Assembly (NCBI GenBank): GCA_017562135.1 | Contig: QEYB01000158.1 | Span: forward strand, 434,001 to 498,000 | Direction: 5' to 3' | Length of the DNA stretch: 64,000 bases | DNA from: Dipylidium caninum | Taxonomy: Eukaryota > Platyhelminthes > Cestoda > Cyclophyllidea > Dipylidiidae | Shown here: in pieces, positions 47,201 to 61,600 of the stretch | How positions within the stretch are numbered: the stretch's first letter is position 1 | Layout of the letters: each line of letters begins with the position of its first letter | Made by a program: the position numbers and the translations under genes | Notes under the pieces: generated by a model | What the model was told of the DNA's origin: nothing | The model's input: the letters and a program-made list of their open reading frames with translations, nothing else | Databases searched by the model: none

Positions 47201-50200
47201 GTGGAGGAGAGGGGAGGGGAGGAGTGGCACACGTGGGCGGTGGACGGGGAATAGGACGTTGCGCTGTTAGGAGACACACACACAAACAGGAGCTTTTGCG
47301 GAGACTAGGCTGATGCCCACGCACTTTTTCTCGCCCCAGCGACCACTGACAAGCACAAATAATGCTCAAACGCAAGGTGGATGGCGTATTTGTTCGGAGT
47401 GTGAATGAGAAGGAGAACTTGCCCAGGTAGGCGTAGAACCACGTTTCGATTTGCTTCTCACTCGCCCACTCGTTGATACGAGTGCGCTCGGTGCCGAGGA
47501 TGAGGAGCGCGGTGCACACCGACTGCGCGTGGCCCGCCTCGATCTGGCGGAAGGAATAAAGGAAGGAAGGAAGGAAACCACTTGGCCTGCATTTCAACTA
47601 CTTTAAGCGGGTGAATGAATGAGCGGGAGAGTAAGTCCGCGGTGACGGTGGGGGACAGCACCGAGGCGCGGGGGGGAAAATCCCGCAATAAAAGTGGCAT
47701 TAGGGGACTACCAGTTCGAGGAGCCAGGCTCCGACAAGATGGATGAAATCCAGCGGCCGCGTTAGCTTTGCCACGAGTGCGGGGTCAACGGCCTCCACGC
47801 AATCCGAGGAGGAGGTCAAGTTGAGACGGACGGAGGAGCGACCCTCGTCCAAGCCGGACGCATCCCTGAATGAATGGAGTTACCAACGTAGGTGAGGGCC
47901 ACGTTTGGGCAGACATAAAAGGCTCAGCTTGCTCAAATGCAGGAATGAGAATAGACAGGGTGAAGACGACGAAGTACGGGCAAAAAAAACAATTTTCTAA
48001 ATCGAGTAGTCTGAAAAAAGGGGGATGGGAGGAGGCGAAACGAAACACACGTCTACGTTGAGGATAGAGGAAAACAAATAGGATGGGGGGGGGGGACAGA
48101 CTACTCGGCAGGTAAGTTCGGTACACAAAGTCGACGGAGTAATGAAAGAAAGCGGGATCGATGCATGTCGTTCACTCAGTTTTTTTCTCAAGTAAAAAAC
48201 ACACTCTTGAAGAAGTTAGACACTCAGAGCAGAGGAAACAGAGACACTCGGTCGGGTCTCGAGGCTGCGAAGGGACCCTCCTCGCCCGAATTCGAGATAG
48301 TGACCAAAGCGGGGGTTGAGACCCCGAGGCGACGAGTGTGGAGCAAAAACTCTGCTCGTACACGGGAGTGGGTGGTGTCAAAGGGCTACGGATTTTGCGG
48401 GTACTTGCCAGTATCGAGGTGAAAAAAAAGCACTTTTTTACGAAGGATAAAGGAGAGACAGGGAGAATTACCGCAACTCTTGGGGCTTCTTCTTCTGACT
48501 GCCAGTCGACTCGTCCGCAGAAGACCTGGCATCCGGTTCTGTAAAGTATACAAAGTAACAGGGCAAAACACCTCCGCGTTCTCCTTGCAAAGCATGCAAA
48601 GCGGGCAGATGTGGTGCGGCGAGTGGGATTTTTTGGTAGCTTTTGAAAAGTGACAAAACCGGACGTACTGCGGTTGGACTCGAGGAAAGAGGATCTAAAA
48701 AAAAGGGGAAAGAGGACTTCATTGTCTCCACATAACGGAATTGGTGGACAAAGGCGAGAGGGTGTGCCGAGCACTGACTTTCGGACAACGGGAGCTTGTT
48801 GTTGCTGTTCTTCCTCGACGGTGGGTCGCGGCAGTCGAGAATATGGACGCATTCGTGGCCGAGGTCTCCTTAAAGAAGACGTCGGTCTCAGCGGGCAGGG
48901 AGCTGATGCCGATGAGGGCGGTGTTGCGCGGTGGATCAGCTTCCGAGTGGAGGAGGCGACTGCCACCAGAGCCACCTCCGCTGTCATCGGCAAAAAGGAA
49001 GTTCACAGAGTGATCCAAACTGTCCGTCTCGGGAGATGAAGACGGCGCCTGTTGCTGCTGCTGATGTTGTTGATGGTGCGATGGCGCTGTCGGCGGTGTA
49101 GGTGCCGGTGGCGCCGAAGAGGGGGCTGCAACTCCACCGACCGCCCCAGCGGCGGAGACAACGGAGTTCTCCTTGCCTGTCTCCGACTCCGACGCGGTTG
49201 TCTCGTTCAATGCACCTGGAGTCGTCATGAAGAAAAAAATTTCCTCGCGGGAAGGGGAATCGGGATCTTCGCCACTCCCTTACCTCAAAGAATGCGGGTG
49301 CTGACGTCGCAAAAATCACACCTACTGGAGCATAATACCGCCAAAGATGGGTAGAAAATCAGGTCCAGTGCAATAGCAACTCAACATCAGAACGGACCAG
49401 GGTTTTTAAGAGATGCTGACGAAAGGAGAACGATAATCAGGAACGCAAAACACTCACTAAAACTGTTTTTTTTTCTCAAGGTAGATTCATTTAAACTCTC
49501 CAATTCACTTTGAAAGGCTTTAAATGAGTGGGATTGCGGCTGATGACTTTAACCTACAGAGCTAAAAATATCACGGACTCGAGAGTAGATTGAGTTATGA
49601 TATCCTCAGTACCTCTGTCCACCGTCTCTTCGAGAGCACCAGTCCGGGGGATGAAGTCGAGCACACAGACACCGGCAGAGCGCGGGTGGGAGGCCTCGCG
49701 AGGAGGCGAAGGACGCGACCGACTACTAGCGGGTGTGGGTGGATGCTGACCTTTCCGCTCGACTTCCCTCCTTTGGAAGTTGGTGGGGGTTCGGGGCGAG
49801 ACTTTAGCAGTCGTTGGTGGTGACGACTGCCAACTATGACTGAGGAACATCTTTAGCGTCAGCCAGAATTGGGAGAGCTGAAGGCGGGGAAGAGGGAAGA
49901 CGTTGCTGACTCAGTAATGTCATCTGTTCAGCTTCACGACAAATAAACCGAAAGCGAGAAAACCACAGCTATGAATAGAGTCTTCTGCAAGACACTCGAT
50001 TTTAAGCAGTGTTTCCATGTGTCGACATCTCTCCCGATTCTGCTAAAAATTTTGTAAAAAGTCCGAATTCTGCACCACTGAATTCATGCAACTTCCAGTC
50101 TCAACCTCTCAACTCCGCATTGTCTAACTCAAAAGCATCCACAGTCACCAGATAATAGGTTGTTGATGAATTTTCAAGCTTATGAAGGGTGCGCTTAGAA

Positions 50201-53200
50201 GAATGAAAAATAATGACTTTAGAGTCCCATATTTAAGCAGTCTCCACTCGTTTAGCAGATTACTCCACGAATTCCAGCCAGAAAGCGAGCACACAAAAAA
50301 CACTAACTGCGGATAAATTAGGTGGATTGGAAGTGAGCTGAAAAGAGAGCGTCCACTTGAGGAAAGGAGACTCACAAAGTCCTGATTGACATGACGAGCC
50401 ACAGCTGCGTTATGATCGCAAACCTCCTCCACACTGTTGCCGGAGATGCGGTAGTTTTTCGCCAAGTAGATGAACGTGTCGGGGAGGAGGAGAGACGAGA
50501 TGGGCGCATACTGTTCTGTTGATTTCTGTAAAAATTATGAGGGGGATGCTTTTGTTTTGTTGAAGCACACTTCAGTACTTAGAAGGGGGGGGGGGAGGGA
50601 AGCCAAGAGTTATCTAATGTTTCTTGAGTTTTCAGTATAAGCCATAAAAAATGCTATTAGGGAAGAGAGGATCTCAGATTAACGCTTTAACAGAGTGTTA
50701 AAGAATGCGTGAGGATCACTCTCAAAAGGAATCAGTGTTTTGGGATCTGAAGAACTAGATTAAACAAGGAGAATTGATGAAAATTAATTTGCAGACAATC
50801 TTGGTTCAATATACTTTCATTGTACACATTCGCAAGGTGCGAGTCAATACGTATGTTGGGAGAAAAGCCGAGGAAAAGAGCCAAATGCTTGCCTCCAAAA
50901 TGAAGTCCGCCACGAACAGTTCACTCTGACTTTGGGCAATAAAGTCTTCGGGCGGGATGATGTTTGCGGGCGCCTCAACGGGTGTCAGAGATACACCTTC
51001 TTCCCCAAGGTCCAGTGATAACAATTCGTTTGGTGGCAGTACTGCAGTAAAAAGGGATGGAAAGACTTATCTCCCTAGGGAATAGCGATGGACTTTAATC
51101 CCCCCCCCCCCCGAACCCCCTAAAACATTGGTGCTTCTGTTGTTGGCTTCCAAGGTGCAATTTCACTGGACGCGTTCTCCGTTTATTGCTGAATGGTCCC
51201 ATCAATAGCAGGAAAGTACAAGTGTTTGCACTACGGACAAGTGATAGTCGAAGCTGGTATTTCAAATAGGACGTATACTTTATCTAACGTGATGCAGTTT
51301 TATAAAAAAATACGATTTCCGGATAAACATGAACATAAAACAGACTACATTTAAATCACTTTTAACCAGATGTAGTGCCTGCAAATGGTTCAAAGTTGTG
51401 CTGTTTAGGCGGTTGAAGGTTATGTTTCTACTATTTTACTTTCCAGTACATTATTTTTTGTAAAATAAAGAACAAATACACGAAGAAAAACATAGTTGCT
51501 GTCAAGACTATAATTACATGCTACTAACTAATTATCAGTAGACGATTATAAATACATAAATTCTGAGTAAGGCGCAGAGGAGCGTCGACAGAAACTAAAA
51601 TATCACAATTGCATTAATATATTGTGGCACTCACAGTATCGCCTGGTAACAAGCAGTTGGTGAGGTGTGCGCGTAGCTGTTATGGTGTGTGGCGTCTCTA
51701 CCACAGTGGGGGGAACGACGCGTTGGGTCAAAGAGACGCGTTGACCACGAGCCGCGGAGGCCGTACGGACGGGGGAGGCGCGTCTCGCCGTTCCTCCGAC
51801 GAGCACACGTTGTCCGGGCTCGCCACCCACGGCGTGGGCAAGGGGACCACGACAGTTAAATGCGAGGGCCACTGCGTTTGCTCCGCGCACCGTCTGCACC
51901 CCATCGCCGACGTAGTGGCGCACCAGGAGACCGTCACGCGCCACAGAGTAGAAGGTGTTCGGCTCGGTACTCCACGCGATGCCTCAAGGGAGGTGTTAGT
52001 GCTCATAAGAAACGGACTCAACAAATTAGCGGCATTAAGAGCTTCATTTCTGACTTGTCAGGTAAAGCAGACTTTAGTGTAAATAGACGACAACTGAAAA
52101 TTTTGAGGTTGAGGCCTTCGTTAGTAAAGGAGCATGGAGGGTCAGGAGTGCCACGGTTAGCCAATTAACGCTCAGTGTGCCCGAGAGCAGCCAATAGACA
52201 CTTATTATGAACAATCCTTCTCTTCACCAGTCTCATGGTAGACGAGCAATTACGCTTAAAATGTGGACGTCTGCCGACATCGGCAGAGCTCGGTGAGGTT
52301 GCCGCTCCCCACTCTCGAGAACTTCGCCGAAGACTGGCATAAGGCAGAGGCAACATGGTCCTGCTGTGCTCGGCACCAGCTACTTCCACAGGTTGAAGCC
52401 CCAAAAGAGACTTAAACTGGTCGCCGCCGCGGTCATGCAGGAGGCATCGTGTCAACACCTCAAATACTCAGCATCTAAAAATCCGCATTTTTACGCAAAA
52501 ATCAGATTTTTCTTATATTTTTGTCGAGACTTCCAACGAACCGGGCCAAATAGCAGATTCGAGGACCCCGAAAAAAGGGGAGATATGGCAGCCACAATGA
52601 CTCCAAGGGAGCGCAATTCTTGCATGTTCCACGACGCCCAGGTTAAAGCGAGGCGGAGAGTGGAGGTGGAGGGTGGGACGGGCCGGACAAGTTACACAAT
52701 AATGGGCGACTAACCCGAGATTGTGTGCGAGTGGCCCTCAAAGGTGATGTAGGGAATGTAGGGTCGGTTCAGCTCCCACAGGTGGATGCTCAGATCCAGA
52801 CTCAACGAGCAGCTGGAGACGAGTTGGGTGGGCTAAAACAAAACCAAGGAAGTCAACCCGGTAATATTCCACTCCACGAAAGTAGACTTCAAGACAAGCT
52901 CGAGTTTTTAACTTACTCTCCCTCCTTCAAAACTGTCCTCGACCCAATTTAAAGGGCTAACACCCTCCAGAGAAGGGGAGACACTAGAAAACGAGGCTGG
53001 CCTCTTTCATAAAGTGTTCTAACCGAACGAGATTAGAATAAAAAAAAAAAAACCAAAAATGGCTAGTCTTAAGCATGTGAACCAAAGGTAGAAGGACACA
53101 TGGTCGGCGTTAACAGGCGGCGATGCCGATGGGCGACGCATTGCAGGACCCCGAAGGAGACCTGACACACTTAAACAGCAGTGGGGAAGGGGGAGTAGCA

Positions 53201-56200
53201 GATTTCCCAAGAGAGGAGAGGCGGTGACGAGAAAGAGGAGTCGGACAGCACCTCGGAAGAGACAACCGTTTGAAAATCAGAAGCGTCTCACCAAGGAAGC
53301 AGACGTAAGTCAATTGGCGATGGAAGTAACTCAGTGGTGGGTGAGGAGGAGAAGACTTTCACAATTTGGACTGGCGGCTAAACGCTTTAAATGCCTAACA
53401 CTCTTAAAAGACCGGTGGTGGAGTAGATCCAGGCCGACACCATGGCGAGTGGGTGGGGAGAAGATGGGAAGGGTCAAGGGCCTCTATGAACGCAACAAGG
53501 CCTTTTGCGCGACCATCTTCCCCAGAACGCCGAACGTGGAGGAGAGGAAGACCAGTTGTGACAGTCAGAGACAAGTGTTAAACCAAAAAAAGTAGGATTA
53601 AGGGCTGCAGAACGTCAGAAACCCCTTCGGTGGGCAAAATGCTGGCGGAGAGCGATTTCAGGAGGTTTAAGAATAGGAATAAGACGGGGTTACCTCGCCG
53701 ACACGCCATCGAACGTGGCCGGTGTTCTTGGAGCGAAGGGAGTAGACGGCGGTGGGAGAGGTCTTGTTGAGGTCCCACACTTTGATCGTGTTATCGCGTC
53801 CTCCTGCTGTAGCAAGCCAATTGCGACTGCGGAAGTGGAAAAAAGATAGATAAAATGACTGCTAGATAAGGCAAACAGAGAAATACAAGAAATGACAAGC
53901 CTGAAGGAGAGTACGAAAGAAAAATGGTGCTGTTTGAAAGTAGTGAAACAAAAAACTCGACGAGAAGTCGAAATAAAATGGCCGTACTCAGAGGAATTCC
54001 ACATGGGATGCCAGTCAATGCTGGCGGTAACGGAGTTGTGAGCTTGGAAGCATCGGGCGGGTTGGTTCTCGTTGCGTGTGTCCCAAATACACACCAAACC
54101 GTTCTCAAAAGCGGCCGCCAGGGTGTGACCCTCCCGCGGGCAATAGACGACGTCCCGCACTGGCGACGGCGCCGTTGTACGGACGTGGAAGACCTGACGA
54201 CAGGACTGGTCTCGCACATCCTTGGGGGGAAGGAAGATCGAGACAGAGACAGTTAGGCAGGGGAATACGCGGTCTGCGAGCGTCAAAGCACGCTGAGCAT
54301 TCACGCCAACTCGAGGTCTGGAAGGTCTGCGCACTGAGATTACAGCCAAGTAACCCGTAAGATGCGAAACTGTGAAACATCTTCCAGACTGGTGATATGA
54401 CGAGACGCGTGTGCTCTGCTGTCCATGCTACGAAAAAGCGGTATTTGGAGCACAAAGTCGTATTTATAACGAACTGAGTGGGTAGACTTCAAGGTTGGAT
54501 GTCATTAGGTCGGCAAGAAGAAATCTTACTGCCTGCAAAAAAAGAGGAGAGCGGAGGGAAAGGACTAAGGGTCCCCAATCAAGCATTCCCTCCGCCTTGG
54601 GCATGTGTTGCCGGGCAGGGAGAGAAGGTGAGAGGATACTCGCCAAAGCATTCAACACCCCACAATTCACGGGGTCAAGTGAGAAGGCGGAAAGGGGGAC
54701 GACGAGCGTGAACTTTGTAGGCCAGGATGGGTAAAAAGGGAGGGAGAAAATGAAGGGGAGACACCAGTTGTCACTCCGAGTCAAAATAAGCTGCAGGCGT
54801 GTGACAAGTGAATGTTTGTTGTATCGCCACGAAAACCGTCTCCGGACATCAAAGGGACAAGCCTTACTGCGAAAAAGCTCTGCTTACTGGGAGTTATGAT
54901 GTTACTAGCCATGGCATCTGTGCTTAAGGAAGCCTTCAAGAGGAAAGGAAGGGAAAAGAGGCGTGGAGCAGCTCCGTGGGCAGCTAAGTTAATCGTAGAA
55001 TTGCTCCAACCCACTTCCCTTTCCTCTATTAACTAGAGTATACCTCATTCGAATATACTCGTTTGGACGAAATTAGCCCATTGATTGACATGAAATGTCA
55101 CCAGCTAGGGGCTTTCAGACTTCAAGCCCCCCTTAAATATAAGCGTTTCAACTAGCAATTCACGAGCATAGAAGTGTTAAAAGGAAAGTAAAGTGGGAAA
55201 ACTAAAAATGGTGGCAGAAGCCGCACAAGGGACTTCAACAAATTCCGTTTGAGGAAGACGAGGGGAAAAGAAAGTGGAAGATAGTTATAGTAGAGGGGAG
55301 GAGGGGAGAAACGTACGAAAAGTTTGACGGTTCCATCGTGAGACGCCGAGATAATCTCGTTCGGCGAGTTCGGATTGAAGTGGATTCGATGGACGCTACG
55401 CGAGTGGCCCACGAAACAGACGTCTGTGCAAAAAAAAAGGTGGCGAGGGAGGTAAATGCAGTAGATAAGTTGATAGACAAAGTTAAGGCAGGATAAAATG
55501 TGATTAAATTGTGTGTGTGTGTGTGTGCGTGGAGAAACCCAACCTCAAGTCGACCCTCCCACCAAACTCATAGAAATGGACCCGATTAAGGCATCGTGGA
55601 AGATGCTGACTGCAATCGTCTCTCGACTGGGCCGTTAAAAGCTGCCAAACGTAAGAGGAGTCGAGAGGGCAAATACAGCCGCAGCGTTGCCCTTGACATG
55701 ACACCAACAGAGGCAAACTCATTGAGGAATCCCCCAAACAACCGCCAAAAAACACGGCAAAATTTGGGGCCGAGCAGCATTGAAACTCGGCCAACTCACC
55801 AGGACTGCAAAAATGCGTGGACGAGGAACGCCTTAGACGCGGGAATCATCTTAAGAGAAGAGGCTTTAATGGCAAATATTCCATATTCTTTTACACTTGA
55901 GTGCGGAAGAGGGGGGAAGGCAACCTAATTGCGCCTAGAAATTTCGTAAATACCACACGCGCATCAGAGCTATTTCGGGCAGATCGAGCAGAACCCGGCA
56001 GCGATTTCACGGGCGTCGAGCCACGTGGACTCATCTCAGGCCCATGGGAGAGCAGTCTCTTCCTACCGCCGAATATTATTAAATAAGAATGCTCATAAAA
56101 TCGCACATCAGTCCCCGGGGACGCAATAATGGGACTTCGTCCAGCAGAGGAGAAGGACAGCATTTTAGTCCCTTTTCTAGCAAGCATCACAGGTGCCCGG

Positions 56201-57354
56201 CTTTAAGGCATCCGTTCGCGGTCGACAGGGCGGAAGTGTTGAGGACGGAGTCAAACTGAGAAGCCTCCGCGGAGTCAGAAGTGAAAAGTAGCGCGTAAAT
56301 TCTGTTCAAATTGTTCACCTGCTGTGCAGTCACAAGCAGTCGTCCTTCACGGTGGAGCGTAAAATCAGTCTGGCTTGGCAAAAGTCCCCGATGTGTACCT
56401 CAACGTGGGGAGGGGGGGGAATTGGTTGCGGGTGGACATTTGAAATGGTTTATGTGTGTTAGCAGGGGGATGAACGAGGAGAATGGAGGCAGACTTACTC
56501 TGGGTGATGCCCCGACTCAGATCCCAAATGATCAAATCACCGGCGTTGGAACAAGTGGCCAAAACGGCTAAAATCAAGGAGACAGGCTATGAGGGCGCCC
56601 AAACGAGGGGCAAAGAGGTGGCATCGCCTCACATTTCGTGTTAGACCAGGCGACATCGTTGATAGCGTAACTGCGAGGCGGTTGGAAGTTAGTGGACGTT
56701 GTCGAGCCAGTTCCCGACGCCGATGCTGTTGTTGCCGCCGAGGAGGTAGTCAATTTGGAGGTATTCACCGTTGTGGAGCTGGAGATGTTGCGTTGAAGAT
56801 TCGTGACCCGATGCACCTGAATGTTTTGAAGTTAATGCCTTTAAAGGAGCCTTTCCGCGGGTGTGAGAAACTGCTCCACCAAATTATGAGCCTATTTGAA
56901 CCAGAATACTTTTCAAATCTACAGAACTCTCGAGTATGAGACAGAAGATTCAATGCTGGTGACCAAAAAAGGGAAGTAAGGTTCGCGTGAGTGTGTGTGG
57001 AAATACGGCAACTGCCAACATCCAACCTACCGAGACAAACCTGTCCCCGTCCACTCGAAGCACTTGAAGGAGGTTGCGGCCGGCAATCGCTATCAGGGGG
57101 AAGAGGTTGGAGATAGCGACACATGAGAGCGGATCACCGGCGTCGAAGACCCAAGTCTTCTTGGAGGTTGCACTGCGACGCCGCGGCGTTGAATAGCCGG
57201 TGGAATCGGCGTCTCCCACATCGTGTTCCCCTCCTGCATGTCGCAGCATCTCCATCGTTACGCCCTCTTCCTCAATTCCCATACCAATTCTCTTCTCCGC
57301 TTCACTTTGACCACTGGGCTCGCGGGAGGATCGTGTTGTTTCGCCTCCATCCAT
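44240..57354 (-). CDS. WDR24: WDR24, GATOR2 complex subunit
   Basis: Minus-strand exons: 57354-57031, 56816-56633, 56567-56499, 56398-56191, 55423-55317, 54220-54003, 53826-53694, 52832-52715, 51982-51635, 51041-50893, 50525-50376, 49877-49558, 49274 to about 48800, 48538-48472, 47865-47712, 47543-47423, 46599-46387, 44994-44685, 44338-44240. The N-terminal half is a WD40 propeller ([50 protein letters not shown]). Then come the family blocks [37 protein letters not shown] and [11 protein letters not shown], and a C-terminal RING-like zinc domain ([37 protein letters not shown]). WDR24 acts with WDR59, MIOS, SEH1L and SEC13 on the lysosome to relay amino-acid status to mTORC1. Low-complexity Ser/Thr/Gln insertions are unusual. 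Two introns begin with GC (50892, 47422). The exon 44994-44685 needs one extra base near 44792-44795 to keep frame. Joins at 55424-56190 and around 48539-48900 are unresolved. Confidence 0.93.
55510..55527. repeat. (GT)n microsatellite in a WDR24 intron
   Basis: Nine GT units, visible directly. Confidence 0.9.
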
Positions 57355-58636
57355 TGTGGACGAAACGAAAGCTGAAGTGGAAGAGATGGTGGAGTGGGTA
57401 ACACAGATTTGTTTTCCAACTTTTCAATCTTGTGAGATCCTCGTATCCCCACCAAAGTGGATAAAGAGCCCAATGGGCACTACTGGCCACCAAATAAATT
57501 TATACACTCGAAAGCATCTAATTCCATCTAAGCGTGTCCTATGAGGGTTTCCCAAGTTCTTCGGTAAAATCAAAGAGACAGTCACTGAGACCGTCAGTCA
57601 GTGGTCGGAGAGTATCCAAAGTGATGCCCCGACCACACAATTGGCCAAGTTTTTAGCAAGAAGGAGGGGATATCCCCAAGGACACGGCGTTTACAGGGGG
57701 GTTGGGGTCAGAGTCGACCAGATTTCGTTAGGCAACTTCATAATTTCAACTTTGATTTTAGCAATTAAATCAAAATAGTTTAGAAATTTCAAGTGGAAAT
57801 AGAGGAAGAACGTGGTGAATACATAAGACACATCACAAAATCTACAGAAGAGAACTTTTTCAAGTGTCATACAGCGAGGCGTCGTCAGTTGAGGAAGTCG
57901 AAAGATCAACAATAAGAAGTCGCTTCTCGTAATAAACCCGAGCTACTTTCAGAGGTTCGCAAAGGAATCCCACCCCAGGCGTTTTGGAGAAAAACTTGTG
58001 ATAGTAAAAGATTGTGGTAGACCAGTGTGTGGGTCTACGAAGATCGCATTGTTAGCACCTACATGAATGAATTCATTGAATAGAAGCTCTCCGCCAACGG
58101 ATCTACATACTTGAGCCTTTAAGCGGCGATAGGAAGGGGAGGAAGAAAGTGAGGAGTTTTGGTGATGTTGATACCTCGGTGTATCTAGCAGTGGCTGCGC
58201 AGGGGAAAGACAAGAACACGTCCGTCCAATGAGACTCATAAAAGAAATGACAAAAGCAGCGGTATTCCACGGAACAGATCGCGAAAGGGTGGGGAAGGAC
58301 CCACCACGACTTATGAGCTCGACAAAAAAGTACCAACAAGCCTCAACTGTTTATGAAGTAGAAATGGGATTAGCGGTGGGGAAGAGGCACTTTCAGAGAG
58401 CAAAGCTAAGTCACATTTAGGGGGAAGGGAGAAAAAGATCAAGCATACAAAATACGAGAACCCAACAAAGGCATTACAGTGAAAATGGCGTTTAATTTCG
58501 AAGTAGTCTACGTGGAAATGGTACAAAGAGAATGACTTTGATGTAAGAAGTCGGACACTTAAACTCGGACTATCCGGTGTGTTCGCGAAGGCGTGTAATG
58601 GCGACGGCGATGATGGCGGCGACAGCGGCGAGGTGA
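57355..58636. other. Spacer between WDR24 and IDH3G
   Basis: About 1.3 kb of mixed composition. It contains the WDR24 promoter and the IDH3G 3' untranslated region, since both genes read leftward with IDH3G upstream. Several short frames on both strands show no family features. Confidence 0.5.
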
Positions 58637-61600
58637 TCACTTCTGCATCTGACTGCAGACGCTCGAGGTGATCGCATCGACAACATCCTGTGTGGTGTGG
58701 GTACCGCCGATGTCAGGGGTGCGTATGCTCCTCGCAGAGACCGCCTCCACGATGGCGTTACGCAGAACATCTGCCTTCGCAGAGAGACCTACAAGCAGGT
58801 GATTTGAGATTAAACCATTGAGCAATTCAAACGTCGTCGTCTCTGGCATTTCGTATATTTTAACTTCTACCTTTCCCTAATCAGTGGAGAACGAAAGGCT
58901 CCTTCAATCAGAACACACCCTGAGCCTCCCGAAAGAATTAATCCATTTGTTAGAGGCAGTCCCTTCACCGACGGTAATCAGGACAAATAGTAAAAGAGGG
59001 ACAAGAAGTCAAGGGAGAGTAGAATCCCCCATCATTCATTATGGCGCTGTCAGCATATGATAAGATTGAAGACCAGGCAAGCTCACTACAACAACCTCGA
59101 TCACAATCGTGATCAAGGGCTTTCCAACACGCTGAGGGCATTTGTCCACAACAGACCGCTGAAAGCGTGGCATACCGCCCACCGCTAGCGACGGATGCCT
59201 ACTCGAAAATGCGACTAAACTTGCCATCCGAGGCTAATCTACACCGGGTAAACTGAGGCGAAAAGGAGTTGAGGGAAAATGAAAAAGCATTCAGAAACCT
59301 TGTCTTCAGACCTCGTACAAGAGCAAAGGGGGTGGACGCAATTCTAACGCCTAGTGGAAATAACAGGCATCTCTGGAAACTGGTTAGAATCTCCGGCCAC
59401 CTTGTAATGTCCAACTGAGACTCTAAGTTCTCAGTAATGCCTCCTATCGTTGAGGAATGAAGTGGATTCAAGTTAATCCTGGATATCTAAGGATTCCACT
59501 GAATTTATCTGAAAATTGTTTAGAAAAGGCGAAAGCTTCCCACCAAGCCCTTTTGCTTCCCAGCAAGAGAAAAAGCTTCAGGAAAGAATCTGAAAAGAGT
59601 AACGCTCCCGATTCTGCTTTCCACATCTACATGACAAAATTCGATGATAAGTAGGTTTTTTATCCGAGTAGACTCTTTACGCACCGACACCTTCGAGAAA
59701 CTTAATTTTAGATATGTCAAAATGCCAATTTTGGCGAATGGGCCGTAATTAACCAGGCAATACTTCAGAGGGTTTTAGACTATTCATGAATTTGGTCGCC
59801 TCGATATTTGAACTCCTCACTCCCTCGTCTCGTAATAAACAACGCCAAAGCTGCAAAAATTAGAATATCAGATCAGGAAGATCAGACTACTTGGAGTAGA
59901 CACTTAAAAAAGCATAAATTGGTTATCGAGGATGATGTAGACTGTGGTGGCAACTCCTGTCCCCTTCGATGCAACATTTATCAACACAATTAGGGGTAAA
60001 GCAGAGGCACTCGATCACTCACCGAGGTGGTCTAAGAGGTCGGCAGAGGTGAGCAGCATGGCGACAGGATTGGCGACGTTTTGGCCCCGGAGGGAGAGGG
60101 CCTGCTTACGGGTGCCCGGCTCAAAGATGACATAGTCCTCGCCCAAGTTCATGCCAGTGGCCAGTCCAGCGCCGCCCACCAGGCCCGCGCACAAATTGCC
60201 CACAATATTGCCGTAGAGGTTGGGGAGCACCATGACGTCGAACTGCTGCGGTCGACTGACCAGTTGCATACAACAGTTGTCGATTATCATCGAGTTGAAC
60301 TGAATCTACAAGGAAACCATGACTACTTGGTCTTTAGGCGTGGAGACGGCTGTGAGGGGAGGAGGCACAGGGGATGGCAATGACGCGCTTACTTACACGA
60401 GGGTAGAGTTTGGCGACCTCCTCACAGGTTTGCAGAAAGAGTCCATCACCCAATTTCATAATGTTGGCTTTGTGCACTGCCGTGACCTTCTTACGCTCGT
60501 GTTGGATTGCGTACTTGAAAACGAAGTGGGCTATTCTGGAGACAGAAGAGTAAATTGCGGATCACACACCCAATAAATAAATAGAAAATATGTGTATAAG
60601 TGGATCGGATCCATCAAAACGGTAAAGCAAAGAGGCAGACAGATTATTAGGCGCCTTTCAACGTCTCAGTAGAATGTCCCGTTAACGACTGTATTTTGGG
60701 TACCGAGCGTTAAATTGGTCCTAATGAAAAAAAGGCGGGTGCCGCTACAAAAGCCTGCAATTCTGACAAAAGTGTTTGAAGCGGGGTACAAAGCATGGGA
60801 AGAAAAAGGAATATAAAGTCTATTGAAAGGCGTCAACAAGATTTGGTGTGGGGTTCTTACGCATGCGCTTTCGGCTTCAGTTAAGCCGCATTCTTCAAGA
60901 GGACACATGAAATCGGGTGGCCCGCAAGCCGAGTGACCGGAGCGAGGTGTGGACACACCACCACCGGTGAACTCGCACCTCCAACCTCAAACCAGTGCTG
61001 GTGCCAAGGCGGCTGCTCGCATTATTATTATCCCTTCAGTTGAAGTGTATAAAACGAATTATGAAAGGGTGCGCGTTTTCCGTCACTTACAAATAAGAAC
61101 ATTTTCCGAAACCACGCCGAAATGCGTGTTTGGGAAGAGGGGCAGAAGTCGGAATACCCGTGAAGGCATTGGAATGGAGTAGCATGAGTAAAATTTGCGC
61201 ATTTTAGCCTTGAATGAGGACTTTTCATGGGTCTCTGGAGGATGGTGAGCCTCACCAGGCCCAAACTGCATTTCTTGAGTGGCCTCGTTGCATTGCCTTA
61301 CTTTTACAGAAGATATCGAAATACGAAGTGGCAGTGAACTCTAATATTTCACTTTTTCCACCAAAAAACCACAGAAGTACTCGATCGTGCCCTCAAGTCA
61401 ATTAGATACTTAGAAGTATTTCATAGCAAAATACGCTTCAAAGTGACAAAAAAGTGACACTTTCGAAGTAAAAAAACAAATTCAAAGATGATCGAGTCAG
61501 GATAGCGGCACCCACCGAGCAGATTTTTCGCGTGTAATAATCTTCATGGATTCCACAACTCCAGGCACGCTTTCATGTTCCAACTAGGACAAGGAAACAG

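Noticed and set aside
52165..52458. Minus-strand open frame first taken for a WDR24 exon
   Set aside because: The true next exon is 51982-51635, which supplies the expected GIAW block in phase; this frame falls in the intron.
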